From Tenrec ecaudatus (Eukaryota > Chordata > Mammalia > Afrosoricida > Tenrecidae), in NCBI RefSeq assembly GCF_050624435.1, contig NC_134546.1, forward strand, positions 39,821,501 through 39,885,500: a stretch of DNA of 64,000 bases, given 5' to 3'. A program made the position numbers and the translations under genes. Of this stretch, positions 32,311-43,482 are shown piece by piece. Position 1 is the first letter of the stretch. Each line of letters opens with the position of its first letter. The notes under the pieces are model-generated. The model was not told the origin of the DNA, did not search any database, and worked only from the letters and a program-made list of their open reading frames with translations.

Positions 32311-33578
32311 TTTTTTTAAGAACACCAAGAGTTTAATGCATAAGGCACGTGTGAGCTGGTATAATAAAGCCTTTTCATGCCCAAAGGCCCCAGCAGGCTG
32401 AACGAAACAGCAGGGATCGCCCCAGCCCACCTGCTGGGTACCCTAGGGAGCCCCTGGAGACACGCTGGGGCATCCAGTCTTTGGCATGGTGCCCGGGAGC
32501 AGGAAGCGAGTAGCATGGTCCCAGCGACGCCTCTGGAGATACTGCCATCAAAGGGCAGCTCTTCGGTCTTTCAGGAGCAGCACGTGGGCTTCTTCTTGCT
32601 GGCAGTTAGGTAGAGATTGCTGTCATCGCTCTTGATGCGGACAACGTCCCCAATGCGCCGGGCCCCTGATTTCTCCAGCTCAGCCAGCACGTTGGCCTCA
32701 AAGGTCAGTGCAGCCACTCGGAAGAAGAATTCTCGAACATTCTCACCTGTGAGAGACGAGACTGCCCAGTACTCAGCCTTCCTCGCCTGGGCCACCTTGA
32801 GCGCATCCTTCTCCATCAGCACGTACTGAGCAGGAGCACTCAGATCCTCCTTGGAACCCACAAGGAAGGGCAGCACACCCGAAGGGTCATTCTCCTTGAG
32901 TGCATCCACCAGCCACTGCTTGGTGTGTTCCAGAGAGGCCACATCGTTGAGGTTGAAGACAACGATAATGGCTTGAGCTCCCGGTAATAGGTGGATGCAA
33001 TACATTTGAACTGCTCCTGTCCGGCAGTATCCCAGAGCTGCAGACTGAAGGGGACGCCCAACACCTCAAATCATTCCATCTCGAAATCGACTCCAATGGT
33101 GGCCTTGTAATTCTTATCAAAGGTGTCTTTGCAGAACCTATTAATGAGGCAAGTCTTCCCCACTGACAGGTCCCCTACCACAATGACCTTGGAGATCTTA
33201 AATCCCAAGGTGCCGGTCCGGTGCTCCTGGCAGGCGCAGGTGACCTGAGGTCGGAAATCCTTGTGCACGTGCAAAGCGGCTTCTTTGCTCAGGCACTGGG
33301 GCAGCTCCGCCAGGACGCGGTCCCTCCGCACCGGTGCCAGGATGTTCATCTTGGCTGCGGCCTGGCAGGGCGCCCTGCTGCGCCCTGGGGACCCGGGCCC
33401 GCGGAGAGCCAACGATCACCCGCGGCGGCCGCAGCGGCCAGTCTATAACTCGAGGCCACCGGGAGCCTGCGGAAGCCCGCGGCCTCGGGACGCCAGGCGA
33501 ACTGGTGATGGGGAGCTCGTGGCTGCTGCGCAGCATCCGAGCAGACCTGGGGCCGGCAGGGAGGGGCACGGGGGAGTC
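32311..33578 (-). pseudogene. RAB34: RAB34 processed pseudogene (transcript form including the NARR frame)
   Basis: The reverse strand reads as an intronless RAB34 cDNA, from [20 protein letters not shown] at 33349 to KKKPTCC and a stop at 32571. RAB34 is a Golgi/cilium-associated small GTPase of 259 residues. P-loop residues GDLSVGKT and the WDTAGQE motif are readable. The copy is dead: an Arg codon after GVDFEME is TGA (33071-33073), and one base is missing near 32980 in the YYRGAQA segment, shifting frame. About 230 nt of GC-rich upstream sequence is retained and is open as the alternative NARR frame (33569-33198), ending [10 protein letters not shown] 3' UTR with AATAAA and an A-tail (T-run at 32307-32319 on +) and a 13-bp TSD, GTATTGAACTTTT, at 32298-32310 and 33579-33591 mark LINE-mediated retroposition. 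Confidence 0.95.
33198..33569 (-). other. NARR alternative reading frame preserved in the RAB34 retrocopy
   Basis: A 123-residue frame overlaps the RAB34 frame in the retrocopy. It contains nine-residue-type repeats (for example [13 protein letters not shown]) and the tail ending [10 protein letters not shown]. This corresponds to NARR, the known alternative-frame product of human RAB34 transcripts. It is part of a pseudogene here; expression is not suggested. Confidence 0.8.
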
Positions 33579-33759
33579 GTATTGAACTTTTACCAGTTTC
33601 CTTTACTAGTGTTACACACTTCCTGTTTGCATAGCCCCATCCAATCATTTAGTAGGAGTTACAAAGACTTGGATAGGTGAGTCATATCAAGAAATTTCCC
33701 TCCACCACACTCAGCATTATGTAATTGCCCTCCATTTTGTATTTCTGATGTAAGGGAAG

Positions 33760-34040
33760 TTTCCTCTGGGGATGTGGCCAGCATCCAAAACATTTGGATG
33801 CTCTAACCAAGCGCTTTCTCTCTCCTCTCGATTCTGCATCTGACATGCCACCTTCTGCCCTCCAGTTCTTGGTATGTGAAGCTGCAATCTGTCTTCTGAC
33901 TTGACAGTTTGGGATTCATCAGCCTCTAGTCAGATTCAGAAGAAGCCTTCATCATGACACCTGACCCGTGAATTTGGGACGTGCCGACCTCCACAACTGT
34001 GTGTCATTTCCTTGACATCAACCTCTCTATATATGCATGT
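33760..34040 (+). mobile_element. Probable ERVL-type LTR fragment
   Basis: The segment around GAATTTGGGACGTGCCGACC and CACAACTGTGTGTCATTTCC matches the 3' part of sense ERVL-type LTRs. It ends in a GT/GATG microsatellite. Limits are unclear. Confidence 0.45.
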
Positions 34041-34100
34041 GGTGTGTGTGTGTGTGTATACACAAATGTATACAGATGGATGGATGGATGGATGGACGGA
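34038..34100. repeat. GT and GATG microsatellites
   Basis: A GT run is followed by TATACA and GATG units (34076-34098). Confidence 0.9.
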
Positions 34101-34184
34101 CAAACAGATAAACTCTTGCTGCCATTGAGTCAATGCTGACTCAATCGATCGATGGATTAAAAAAAATCGAAAGATTAAAAATCC

Positions 34185-34738
34185 AACATCAACAACTAAC
34201 TACCACTGAGTCAATTCCTATTTGTAGGACAGCATAGAACTGCCCTTGTTAATTTCCAAAACTACGGGTAACTCTTTTTTAAAAAAATTTTAATCCAAAA
34301 TCGGTTTATTGGAAAGGTTTCTCACACACCCAAATTCAGGGTCTTTTAGTGCTGCTTCTGTCTGAAGGAGCATCCTTCTGGAAACCTTGCTTTTCCTCCC
34401 GGAGGCTGACAGTGGACAGTAGAGCAGCCAACACACAAAACTACTGTTTGTGCATGGCTAAAAGCCATGGTGATTTTATAGCAGCCTGGGCATTTGACAT
34501 CCATGAAGTAGGAATTGGCACGTCTTCCTGTGTTTGCTCTTCTCTTCTGGTGAGGGATGAAGGTGATCCTTTGCAAGATGCATGATCGCATGAGGTCTTC
34601 ACTGCTGGAAAGGCACAACTGTAACTTTATGGGCATAAAAAGCCTTATCTTTTTATCAAGGAGCTGCTGGTAGTTTTGATCTGCTGACCTTGTGGTTAGC
34701 AGCCCAATGCATAACCACTAGACCACCAGGACTCCTTC
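34185..34738 (-). mobile_element. AfroSINE split by the RPS27 pseudogene
   Basis: Tail 34185-34277 and head 34621-34738 (GCTGACCTTGTGGTTAGC, ACTAGACCACCAGGACTCC) flank the retrocopy. Confidence 0.88.
34278..34620 (-). pseudogene. RPS27: RPS27 processed pseudogene
   Basis: The reverse strand encodes a copy of the zinc-finger ribosomal protein eS27. The frame from [16 protein letters not shown] to CSFRQKQH and its stop (34346) closely matches RPS27, with the four zinc-binding cysteines intact. The N-terminal part (from ATG at 34583) is out of frame because of a net loss of about 17 nt over the lysine-rich segment. The 3' UTR with CAATAAA resembles RPS27 rather than RPS27L, and an A-rich tail follows (34277-34292 region on +). 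The copy interrupts an AfroSINE, and the SINE bases GTAACTCTTT (34268-34277) recur as GTAACTTTAT (34621) on the other side, as expected for a TSD. Confidence 0.92.
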
Positions 34739-35379
34739 AGATAGATAGATAGACCTCACACATTCTGCTTCTCAAGAGAATCCAGCTAGGAATAATTCAT
34801 AATACAGGGTGGACAAATTGAAGAATAGAATCAATGTCTCTGAATTGTGCGTGCAAAAATTATTGAACTGGTATATTTTCTGGTGTGTATGTGCTCAACA
34901 AAAAATATTAATTTTTTTAGAAGAGGCTAAAAATGTTCATGTCTTCTTTTTTTATCTCTTCTTATCCATTAATTCTACGTAAGGAATCTAGCAAATTGAC
35001 AATGTTTTTGTTGTTGTTATTGTTATTGTTCTTTTTTTAATGAAAAAATAGAAATACAGCAACCAAGTGTGCAGGAATAGAGGAATCACTTCTGGAGAGG
35101 TGGTGAACTTGGCAATCATGCTACACAGGCCCTCCCCAGCACAGAAATGAGAGACCAAATGAAACACTACGGATAACAATCCTAGAACCTGAGCTTCAGA
35201 GGAAGCAGTAGAGAAGTGGATTGATTATCGACTCGCAGAAGGAGACAGATGCGTGGTTGGTCAGATAGCCTGGCATGGTGCCACCGTTTCCGATGCTGCA
35301 GCTCCCTGTGGCTATCCTGCCGCAACCGTTGTTGAATGAGCTCCGGCAAAACAAGTGTTAGAACAAATTTAAATGGATC
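34739..35379. other. Unassigned sequence
   Basis: AT-rich, with a TTGTTGTTGTTATTG run at about 35005-35030. No gene seen. Confidence 0.35.
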
Positions 35380-35812
35380 CGAAGGAAGATCAGATGATAG
35401 GGTGCCAAACTTTAACCTAACTGCACCTACAACAATCCACTTTCCAAAACAGTCTGGATGGCAGCAAGACTATTCCATCTGGCCCATGGTCGGAGAGGAT
35501 TCTCCAGGGACTTAGTGCACATGGATTTCTCCTTCAGTTTTTTTTTTAACTTAAATAGCTTTAAAATGGGTCGAAAGGGAGATCAGATGATATTACATTT
35601 TGGCCTAACTACGTCTGCCATACTCGACTTTATACTGTTCTCTGTCTAATAACAGGACTAGTCACACCCCTCAACAATGACCACAAGGGCTTCACTGGTG
35701 GTTAAATCCCTGTGTGGGCCTCTAAATAGATTTGGGGTTTCTACTATTGTCCATAGCCTTCAAGAAACCAGATGTTGACAATTTAAGTTCTGATGCCATT
35801 CCCTCCTTTAAA
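35380..35812 (-). mobile_element. Probable older L1 3' UTR fragment
   Basis: It is similar in order and content to the fragment at 40665-41110 but more decayed, and lies next to a clear L1 copy. The assignment is moderate. Confidence 0.4.
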
Positions 35813-36636
35813 TTTGAATTATTATTATTTTTTGAATTATTATTATTAATCATTTTATTGGGGGCTCATACAGCTCTTGCCACAATCCATATATCCATCC
35901 ATTGTGTCAAGCACATTTGTACATTTGTTACCCTCATCATTCTCAAAACATTTGCTTTCTACTTGAGCCCTTGGTATCAGCTCCTCATTTTCCCCCCTCC
36001 CTCCCCAATCTTCCCTACCTCATGAACCCCTGATAATTTATAAATTATTATTATTTTTCATGTCTTACACTGATCAGTGTCTTCCTTTAACCACTTTTCT
36101 GTTGTCCTTTCCCCTGGGAAGGGGTTATATGTAGATCATTGTGATCGGTCCCCCCCCCCACCTTCCCCTTACCTTCCCCGTACCCTCCTGGTATGGCTAC
36201 TCTCATTATTGGTGCTGAGGGGTTTATCTGTCCTGCATTCCCTGTGTTTCCAGCTCTTATCTGTACCAGTGTACATGCTCTGTCATGATAGTAGCAGGAG
36301 TGGGAGTGGGGTGGGGGGAGAAAGCATTAAAGAACTAGAGGAAAGTTGTGTGTTTCATCAGCGTTATACTGCACCCTGACTGGCTCATCTCTTCCTTATG
36401 ACCCTTCTGTAAGGGGATGTCCAATTATCTACAGATGGGCTTTGGGTCTCCACTCTGAATGCTCCCTCATTCACATTGATATGATTTTTTTGTTCTGGGT
36501 CTTTGATGTCTGATACCTGATCCCAGTGACACCTCATGATCACACAGGCTGGTGTTTCTTCCTTGTGGACTTTGTTGCTTCTCAGCTAGATGGCTGCTTG
36601 TTTACCTTCAAGCCTTTAAGACCACAGACGTTATAT

Positions 36637-36829
36637 CAACAGTTTTCAACCTATGGGTCAAAACCCCTTGGGGGTAGAATGACCTTTTCACAGGGGTCAC
36701 CCGATTCATAACAGTCACAAAATGATAGTTATGAAATAGCAACGAAAATAATTTTATGGTTGGGGGAATCACCACAACAAGAGGAACTGTATTAACGGGT
36801 CACGGCATTAGGAAGGTTGAGAACCACTG
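36637..36829. mobile_element. SPIN-like hAT MITE, copy 2 (inside an L1)
   Basis: This 193-bp element has termini CAACAGTTTTCAACC and GGTTGAGAACCACTG. It interrupts an L1 3' UTR where CGTTATAT (36629-36636) and CACTATAT (36830-36837) form a decayed 8-bp target duplication. Confidence 0.85.
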
Positions 36830-37022
36830 CACTATATCTTTTGATAGCCAGGCACCATCAGCTTTCTTCACCACTTTTGCTTATGCACCCATTTTGTCTT
36901 CAGCGATCATGTCAGGAAGGTGAATATCACAAAATGCCTGGTAATTAGAACAAAGTGTTCTTGCGTTGAGGGAGTACCCTATCATTATATATAAATATAT
37001 TTACATTTGTACATGTCTGTAT

Positions 37023-37172
37023 TTTAAAAAATCATTTTATTGGGAGCTCATTCAACTCTTATCACAATCTAAACATACATCCATTGTGTAAAGCACATTC
37101 GTACATTTGTTGCCACCATTAGTCTCAAAACATTTGCTTTCTGCTTGAGCCCTTGGTATCAGCTCTTCACAC
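37023..37172 (-). mobile_element. Short L1 tail nested in the 35843-37430 L1
   Basis: An antisense tail (AAAAAATCATTTTATTGGGA) of about 150 bp ends in a CA-rich run, after which the host L1 resumes at CTAGTCCTTCCCTC. Confidence 0.8.
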
Positions 37173-37808
37173 ACACACACCCCACTCCTAGTCCTTCCCT
37201 CTATTTCCCACTATCATGTTCGGTCTTCAATCGGGTTTCAGTAATGTCCCTGGGTTTGTTAACACACACTTCCTTTCCCCCGCCTCCCTCTCTGCCGTGT
37301 ACCCCTGGGAACCATCAGTCCTGTTGTTTTCTCCTCCGGATTGTTTATCCTTTGGATTATATTAGTTACAGTCCTTGGGTCACGCAGGCTGGTAGGCTTC
37401 TTCCGTGTGGACTTAGTTGATATCTCACTTTACTTGTGTTTTATAAGTGTATCATAACAATTAAAAAAGCTATGGGTAGCATTGAGAAAAAGAGAAACTC
37501 TAGAACACTTCATTGTGCTTCTGAGAAAACCCTGCCAAGAGGTAGTTGTTCAAACGCAACAAGGAGCTACTGGGTGACTTGCAATCAGGAAAGGTGTGCC
37601 ACAGCGTTGTAGCCTCTCACTGTCCTTAGCCAATCTGTGTGTGGATCAAATTATCAAAAATCCTGGACTATCTGAAGACTATGTCCTCAGGACATAGTTG
37701 ACCACCTTGCTTGCTGAAAGGGAGGAGGAGCTGAAACACTTGCTGATAACAATCAAAGACTGCAGCCTTCCATGTGGATTACAACTCAACGTAAAGAAAA
37801 CAAAACTC

Positions 37809-39134
37809 GTAAGCAAATGCGGTGAAGAAAGCTGATGGTGCCCGGCTATCAAAAGATATAGCGTCTGGGGTCTTAAAGGCTCAAAGATAAAGAAACAGCC
37901 ATCTAGCTCAGAAGCAACAAAGACCACATGGAAGAAACACACCAGCCTGTGTGAGCACGAGCTGTCGAAGGGATCAAGGAACAAAAAATCATATCATTGA
38001 AAATGTGGGTGAGTGCAGAGTGGAGACTCAAAGCCCATCGGTAGCCAACCAGACACCCTTACTGAAGGGTTGTGGGGAGGAGATGAGCCAGTCAGGGTGC
38101 AGGGTAGCAACGATGAAACATGTAACTTTCCTCTAGTTCTTAATTACTTTCTCCCCCCACTATCATGATCCCAATTCTACCTTACAAATCTGGCTAGACC
38201 AGAGGATGTACATTGGTACAGATAGCAACTGGTAACACAGGGAATCCAGGACAGATGATTCCTCTGGGACCAGTGATGAGAGTGGCGATGCCTGGAGGGT
38301 GGAGAGATTGTGGAGTAAAAAGGGGGAACTGATTACAGGAATGTACATATAGTCTTCTCCCTGGGGGAGAGACAGCAGAGAAGAGGGCGGGGGGGGAGGA
38401 GACGTCAGACAGTGTGATATATGACAAAATAATAATAATATATGAATGATGAAGGGTTCTTGAGGTAGGGGGAGTGGGGAGGGAGGGGGAAATGAGCAGT
38501 AGATATTAAGGGCTCAAGCAGAAAGCAAATGTTTTGAGAATGATGATGGCAACAAATGTACATATGTTCTTGACACAATGGATGGATGTATGGATTGTGA
38601 TAAGAATTGTAAGAATTCTGGGAGAGTGGAGGGTGAGTGGGTTGGAAAGGGGGAACTGATTACAAGGATCCACATGTGACCTCTTCCCTGGGAGAGGGAC
38701 AGCAGAGAAGGGGGGAAGGGAGACTCCGGATAGGGCAAGATATGACAAAATAACGAGGTATAAATTACCAAGGGCACATGAGGGAGGGGGGAAAGGGGAG
38801 GGAGGGGAAAAAAAAAGAGGACCTGATGCAAGGGGCTTAAGTGGAGAGCAAATGCCTTGAGAATGATTGGGGCAGGGAATGTATGGATGTGCTTTATACA
38901 ACTGATGTATGTATATGTATGGATGGTGATAAGAGTTGTATGAGTCCCTAATAAAATGTAAAAAAAGAAAAGAGGAGAAAAAAATGATTAGGGCAAAGAC
39001 TGTACAGGTGTGCTTTATACAATTGATGTATGTATATGTATGAACTGTGATAAGAATTGTATGAGCCCCTAATAAATTGTTAAAATTAAAAAAAAAAGAA
39101 TTGTACAAGCCCCCAGTAAAATGATTAAAAAAAG
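37809..39134 (+). mobile_element. L1 3' UTR copy inside RTE1, hosting a double-tailed L1
   Basis: Sense L1 with a short TSD AAAACTC (37802-37808 and 39135-39141) in an RTE1 copy. It is interrupted near its own 3' end at 38612-39095. Confidence 0.88.
38612..39095 (+). mobile_element. Double-tailed L1 (copy 2), nested
   Basis: Unit 1 ends AATAAAATGTAAAAAAAG plus a purine-rich run; unit 2 starts ATGATTAGGGCAAAGACTGT and ends AATAAATTGTTAAAATTAAAAA. TSD AAGAATTGTA (38602-38611 and 39096-39105) is in the host L1 tail. Confidence 0.88.
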
Positions 39135-39380
39135 AAAACTCTTCACAGGTGGACAAATATGATGAACAGAGAAAAGAGCACAGTGGTCAAGGAAGTAATC
39201 TTGTGTGGGTCCACAATCAATGCTCATGGAAGCAGAAGTCAAAATTCAAACAATGCAGTGCACTGGGCAAATCTGCTCCACAAGACTGCTTTAACGCCTC
39301 GAAGAACAGGAATGTCATTTTGAATACCTGACCCAAGCTACAGCAGTTTCCTTCTTCTTTTTAAACTGTTTTATTAGTAC

Positions 39381-39825
39381 TGTTGTGGGTTCAAATAAAT
39401 AATAGCCACTATTATATTTTGATAATTTAGAAGAGTCCTTTATTTGGTTAACCTGACTTCAGGGACCTAGCATGTCCTCCAGAATGCAGCGTTGAGTGAA
39501 ATTACTAACCATCTTATAAAGGTAAAAACCCATTTATCAAGGGCTTTCCTATGAAGTGAGCAGGTATGACAAAAGCAAGATCAGCCAAGTTAACATTAAC
39601 ATTCTTTAGATCAAACAAGTGCTGCAGGGTACATCTGTTACAAAAACCTTAAAAGCAGGGTTGATTATAACACCCTCGTTAACAAAATAAGGACAGTAAG
39701 ATTGATTATAACATCCTAGTTATAATATCAAAAAAGATCAGGATTAAAGAACAAGATTAATTAAAAGAGCACTAGTGAAGAAGCAAGGTTAATTACGATG
39801 TCTTGATTCACGCTCAGTGTCAACA
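39381..39825 (-). mobile_element. Candidate LTR fossil
   Basis: An antisense block with TGTTGTGGGTT and GTGTCAACA ends has, read in reverse, an AATAAAGGACTC-type polyadenylation region. I see no clear flanking duplication, so the assignment is tentative. Confidence 0.4.
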
Positions 39826-40019
39826 GGGCTTTCCAATAAGGGATGGGGAAGAAGACAGCAGTCAACAAAACAGCGTTACAGTGGCTAGTCTACCTTGGTA
39901 TTTCATCCACGTGTCATACAATTCAATATTTCAACCATATCAAGAAGAGGTGTACAATTATCACCATATTCAATTCCAGAACATTTTCTTCTTTCTTGTG
40001 GTCATTGTCATTCATGTAA

Positions 40020-41220
40020 TTTTTTTCTAATTGTGGCAAAAATATACACAACAGAACATTTTCCAATTCCACAATTCTTGTGTCGCTCTTGTGTTGTACA
40101 ACCATTAGTGATTCCCCTTTCCAAATTATTCTACCACCATTGACATAAACTCAATGCCCCCTCTGTCACTACTCTTTCCCCTTCACCTATGGTAACCATT
40201 TGGTCAAGTTTGGTTTCTTTTTTTCTTGGTTTTCTTGATACAGTATTCACGTATCACACCTTTCCATGGGTTAATCACTTTTAAAACTAGCTGTATATAT
40301 GTAATTTCATCAGTTCTAATGCTCCCTCCCCACTCCTGCATTCATTGTTTGCTCCCCAAATCTTCTCACCCTCCCTATCTTGTGCTCCCCACCCAATTTC
40401 TAGTAAACTATTGCATCAGTTATTGTCTCTATGCATCTACTCCTGTGCTTCACAAACTGGAAAACCCAACAGAAACAGTAAAAACAAGAACACAAAAAAA
40501 TGATAAGGCTATAATAATAATATAAAGATAAAAATACAAATAATGCATAAGAAAGGAAAGACCACCCTCAGTATTTTAAAAAGCCAGGGAAGAAGTTTTT
40601 GTCATGGAACAAGCAAGAAATACCTGAGCCTGTAACAGACTGAAGTTTGGTCCAAAGGGAGGTCAACTGGCCAAGTAACAATCCAGCAAAACCAAGTTTA
40701 CAATAATCCCTCTCATGGTAAAGCTGCTCGACAGCCTTTGCCTGTGGCTAGAGGGGGACCTGCCAGAGGCTTTCATCTGACTGGATAGTCTGCAGATGGG
40801 TCTTGGGCTCCCCCTGCCCTCCATTGCCTTCTATAAATTAGGTGTTCACAATTTAAGCTCCTATACTTTCCCTTTGTCACATTTGGATTTTTATTGTCCC
40901 CTTTGGATCATACAAACTGGTGTGTGGACTTAGTTGACTCCTCACTTCGAGGCTGTTTGTTTGAACATAAGCCTTTAAGACCCCAGACCCTATTCCAATC
41001 AACAGCTGGGCACCATCTGCTTTTTCCAGCGCACTTTGCTGTAGCATCTTTACCTTCAGTGATCATTGGTGAAGGTGAGAATGGAGCAGGGACATGTTAT
41101 CAGACCTGACTGTTCCTGGATTAGGGCTAGAGTTAAGTAGGATCCCCAAATCCATCTGCGTGTCCATGGGCTATGCAGGACTCTGGTTGACTTTGGTGGT
41201 TGTACTATGACAAAAACAAA
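40020..41220 (-). mobile_element. Older L1 3' UTR fragments
   Basis: Segments such as AATTGTGGCAAAAATATACAC, TTGTACAACCATTAG and TATGGTAACCATTTGG are characteristic of antisense mammalian L1 3' UTRs. The part at 40665-41110 (AGCCTTTAAGACCCCAGACC, GGGCACCATCTGC) is a diverged form of the local L1 3' UTR. Related sequence may extend left to about 39895. Confidence 0.7.
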
Positions 41221-42479
41221 ACCCTTTAAGACCACCACCACCAACAACAACAACAAACCAACCAGCAAACAAGCAAACAAGACAAGACATGGCAGAAAAA
41301 TTAAAACCCGAAGAAACAAAAAACAAAGAAACACTCTCAGTCATCCTCCTAGGATATGACAATTGTATTAAGAACATCAATTTTTCCAATGACACACAAT
41401 GCCAGACACTGTGTGAGGAGTTTGTGGGAAAACAGTGAGCTGCCACCCTGGAGTTGGTGCCCTGCACAGTTTAATTTCCCAATTGATTGAGCTCTGTTTA
41501 GCCTGAGCATGGGGACTGGTGCCTGGGAAAACCTCCCTGCATCAATTCTTACTAGTGCAGATGCCTGCCCTACAGAGCAAAACCTGTCATCAATGCAAGA
41601 GGCAGCGGGGATGGGGGTAGGGTGGGACATCGAGGTACTAAATATATGGTGATACTAGGTTCCTTTCTATTGGACACCCACCAAGCCAGGGGTTCCCCCA
41701 AGGTCCAATGACCACACCACTTCCACAGCCCCAGGCCACCACTCTCTGCTTCCTTTCCCGCCAGGGTATCCCAGTCAGTCCTCATCCAAGAATGCCGTTT
41801 CAAGTCAGAGCTCAGTTCAGTAAGGCCTCCATGTTTAGTCCTTCTGGTGTAACGCCTAGGGGGATGCCATGCTGCCTGCAAGGTCATCACCCAAGGTCAT
41901 CATGGTGCTTAGTCCAAGCCGAGGTATTTTCAATGGACTCCTATGCACCCTGAACAAGGATGACTGGAGAAGAATCAATGCTTTTGCATTATGGTCCTGG
42001 AGAAGAATGTTGGGCTGCCAGAAGTCTAAACAAATCAGTCTTGGATGAAGTACAGTACAAATCCTCCTTGGTAGTAGTAACATAGTAAGACTTAATCTCA
42101 TGTACTTTGGACATGTTATCAGGAGAGACCTGTCCCTGGAAAAGCTTGGTCAAGTAGAGGGACAGTGTAAACAGGAAAACCTTCAACGAGATGGATTGAC
42201 ACATGGTCTGCAACAAGGGACCCAAACATTACAGCAATTCTGAGACGGGTCAAGGGCTGGGCAGTATTAGTTTGCTCTGTTGTACACAGGGATTCTATGA
42301 GTCTGAAGCTCCTCAAAAGCATCTGACAACATGTGAACTGTCTCACCATCAGGCAGAGTGCACTGGAAGATAGATTACCACCCACCCCAGTCCTAAAAGG
42401 GACAGTCTCTCTTGGGGCCTTGCTTGAGTGTGTTCTTGGTGGAGACTGCCATACAGGGGCGGCATAGTCATGATTTATG

Positions 42480-42813
42480 CCCTGTCTTTGTTGGAGGGCC
42501 CTAGACCAACCTTGTGGGCTCTGTTGCCTAATAATGCGTGTGTCCAAATTATGTTCCTGTTCCCACTTTTGTAGTCCCCTCCCCCCACGTAGCTGTGGTG
42601 TATTGATTTTCCATCAATCATGTTGTGTGACAGTTTCCTTTACCTTCTCGTGTCTTCTTTAAGTCTAGATTCTCTATAGTAAGTGCTTGGAGGCCATTAT
42701 GACCTCGTGCTAATGATCCTCCCACATCCAGATGACGTGTCTTTGTTCTGTTTAAGAGAATAAATGTTCTCCAGAGATTATATTTGAGATTTGAGTCTCT
42801 TTTATACCCCATA
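42480..42813 (+). repeat. Unclassified LTR-like repeat C, copy 2
   Basis: About 330 bp with AATAAATGTTCTCC near its right end and TTATACCCCATAACA as terminus. It is collinear with copy 1. Confidence 0.5.
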
Positions 42814-42814
42814 A

Positions 42815-43115
42815 CACTGTAAATATTTAGTGTAGGAAACCCTACTCTGTCAGATAGGGTCACTATCAGTTGAAAATGAACTTGACAGCAGAGGATTTGT
42901 TTGTAAGACTCATTCTAAGGAGCTCTGTTGGTATACTGTTTAAGTGCTTGCCTGCCAAATGGAAGGTTGGTGATTCAAATCCATCAGTTGATCCATGGGA
43001 GAGAGGTGTGGAAGAAGTCTGATTCTTTAAAGATTACAGCCTGGGACTCTTAAGGAGCAGTTCTACTCTGCCTTCTGAGTTGGAATTGACTCAATGACAA
43101 TGAGTCAAGTTCATT
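42815..43115 (+). mobile_element. Two AfroSINE pieces
   Basis: A short tail-like piece (42815-42905) is followed by a fuller sense copy (42915-43115, AAGGAGCTCTGTTGGTATAC head to GAATTGACTCAATGACAATG). Confidence 0.75.
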
Positions 43116-43410
43116 CATTGGCCATTTTTTACATTTTTATTCTCATTTTATGTCAAACAGCATGCTGTAGATCAATAAAATATTTCTAAAACAGCGAACT
43201 AGCTTATAATTTACAAACCAAGCTATGCCTTGCCTATAGCTCATGCCTATAGCTTCTGTAATTCCATTGCTTAGTGATCTCCATCCAATGCTTTCTCCTG
43301 CAGTCTTTGGCTCACTACACCAATCTGAGATAGTCTTTTGAGTTTTCTCTATCATTGAGACTCACATGTTACTTTTCTTGGGTTGTCTTGGTGACCTAAT
43401 ACCATGAAGA

Positions 43411-43482
43411 CTTCAAAAAATTCATGGGTAAACTCCATTACGTCCCAATTCCATCTTTCCATAAATTTTTGAAGCCCCTTGT
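43411..43482. mobile_element. Mariner-type palindromic MITE, copy 1
   Basis: A palindrome of about 70 bp has one arm reading CTTCAAAAAATTCATGGGTAA and the other ending TTCCATAAATTTTTGAAGCC. The shape matches MADE1-like mariner derivatives. Boundaries are approximate. Confidence 0.6.

Larger units (their letters stand above)
35843..37430 (-). mobile_element. L1 3' UTR copy hosting SPIN and another L1
   Basis: This antisense copy is interrupted by a SPIN MITE (36637-36829) and by a short L1 tail (37023-37172). It ends near an RTE1 fragment. Confidence 0.85.
37441..42300 (+). mobile_element. RTE1 LINE copy in three pieces
   Basis: Pieces at 37441-37808, 39135-39350 and 41905-42300 are consecutive parts of RTE1, ending with GGATTGACACATGG and TTGCTCTGTTGTACACAGGG near the 3' terminus. 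They are separated by an L1 (37809-39134) and a block holding an LTR fossil and old L1 sequence (39351-41904). Confidence 0.8.

Noticed and set aside
33198-33569. NARR as a functional gene
   Set aside because: It is inside an intronless retrocopy with an A-tail and TSD, far from the parental locus. No promoter is evident.
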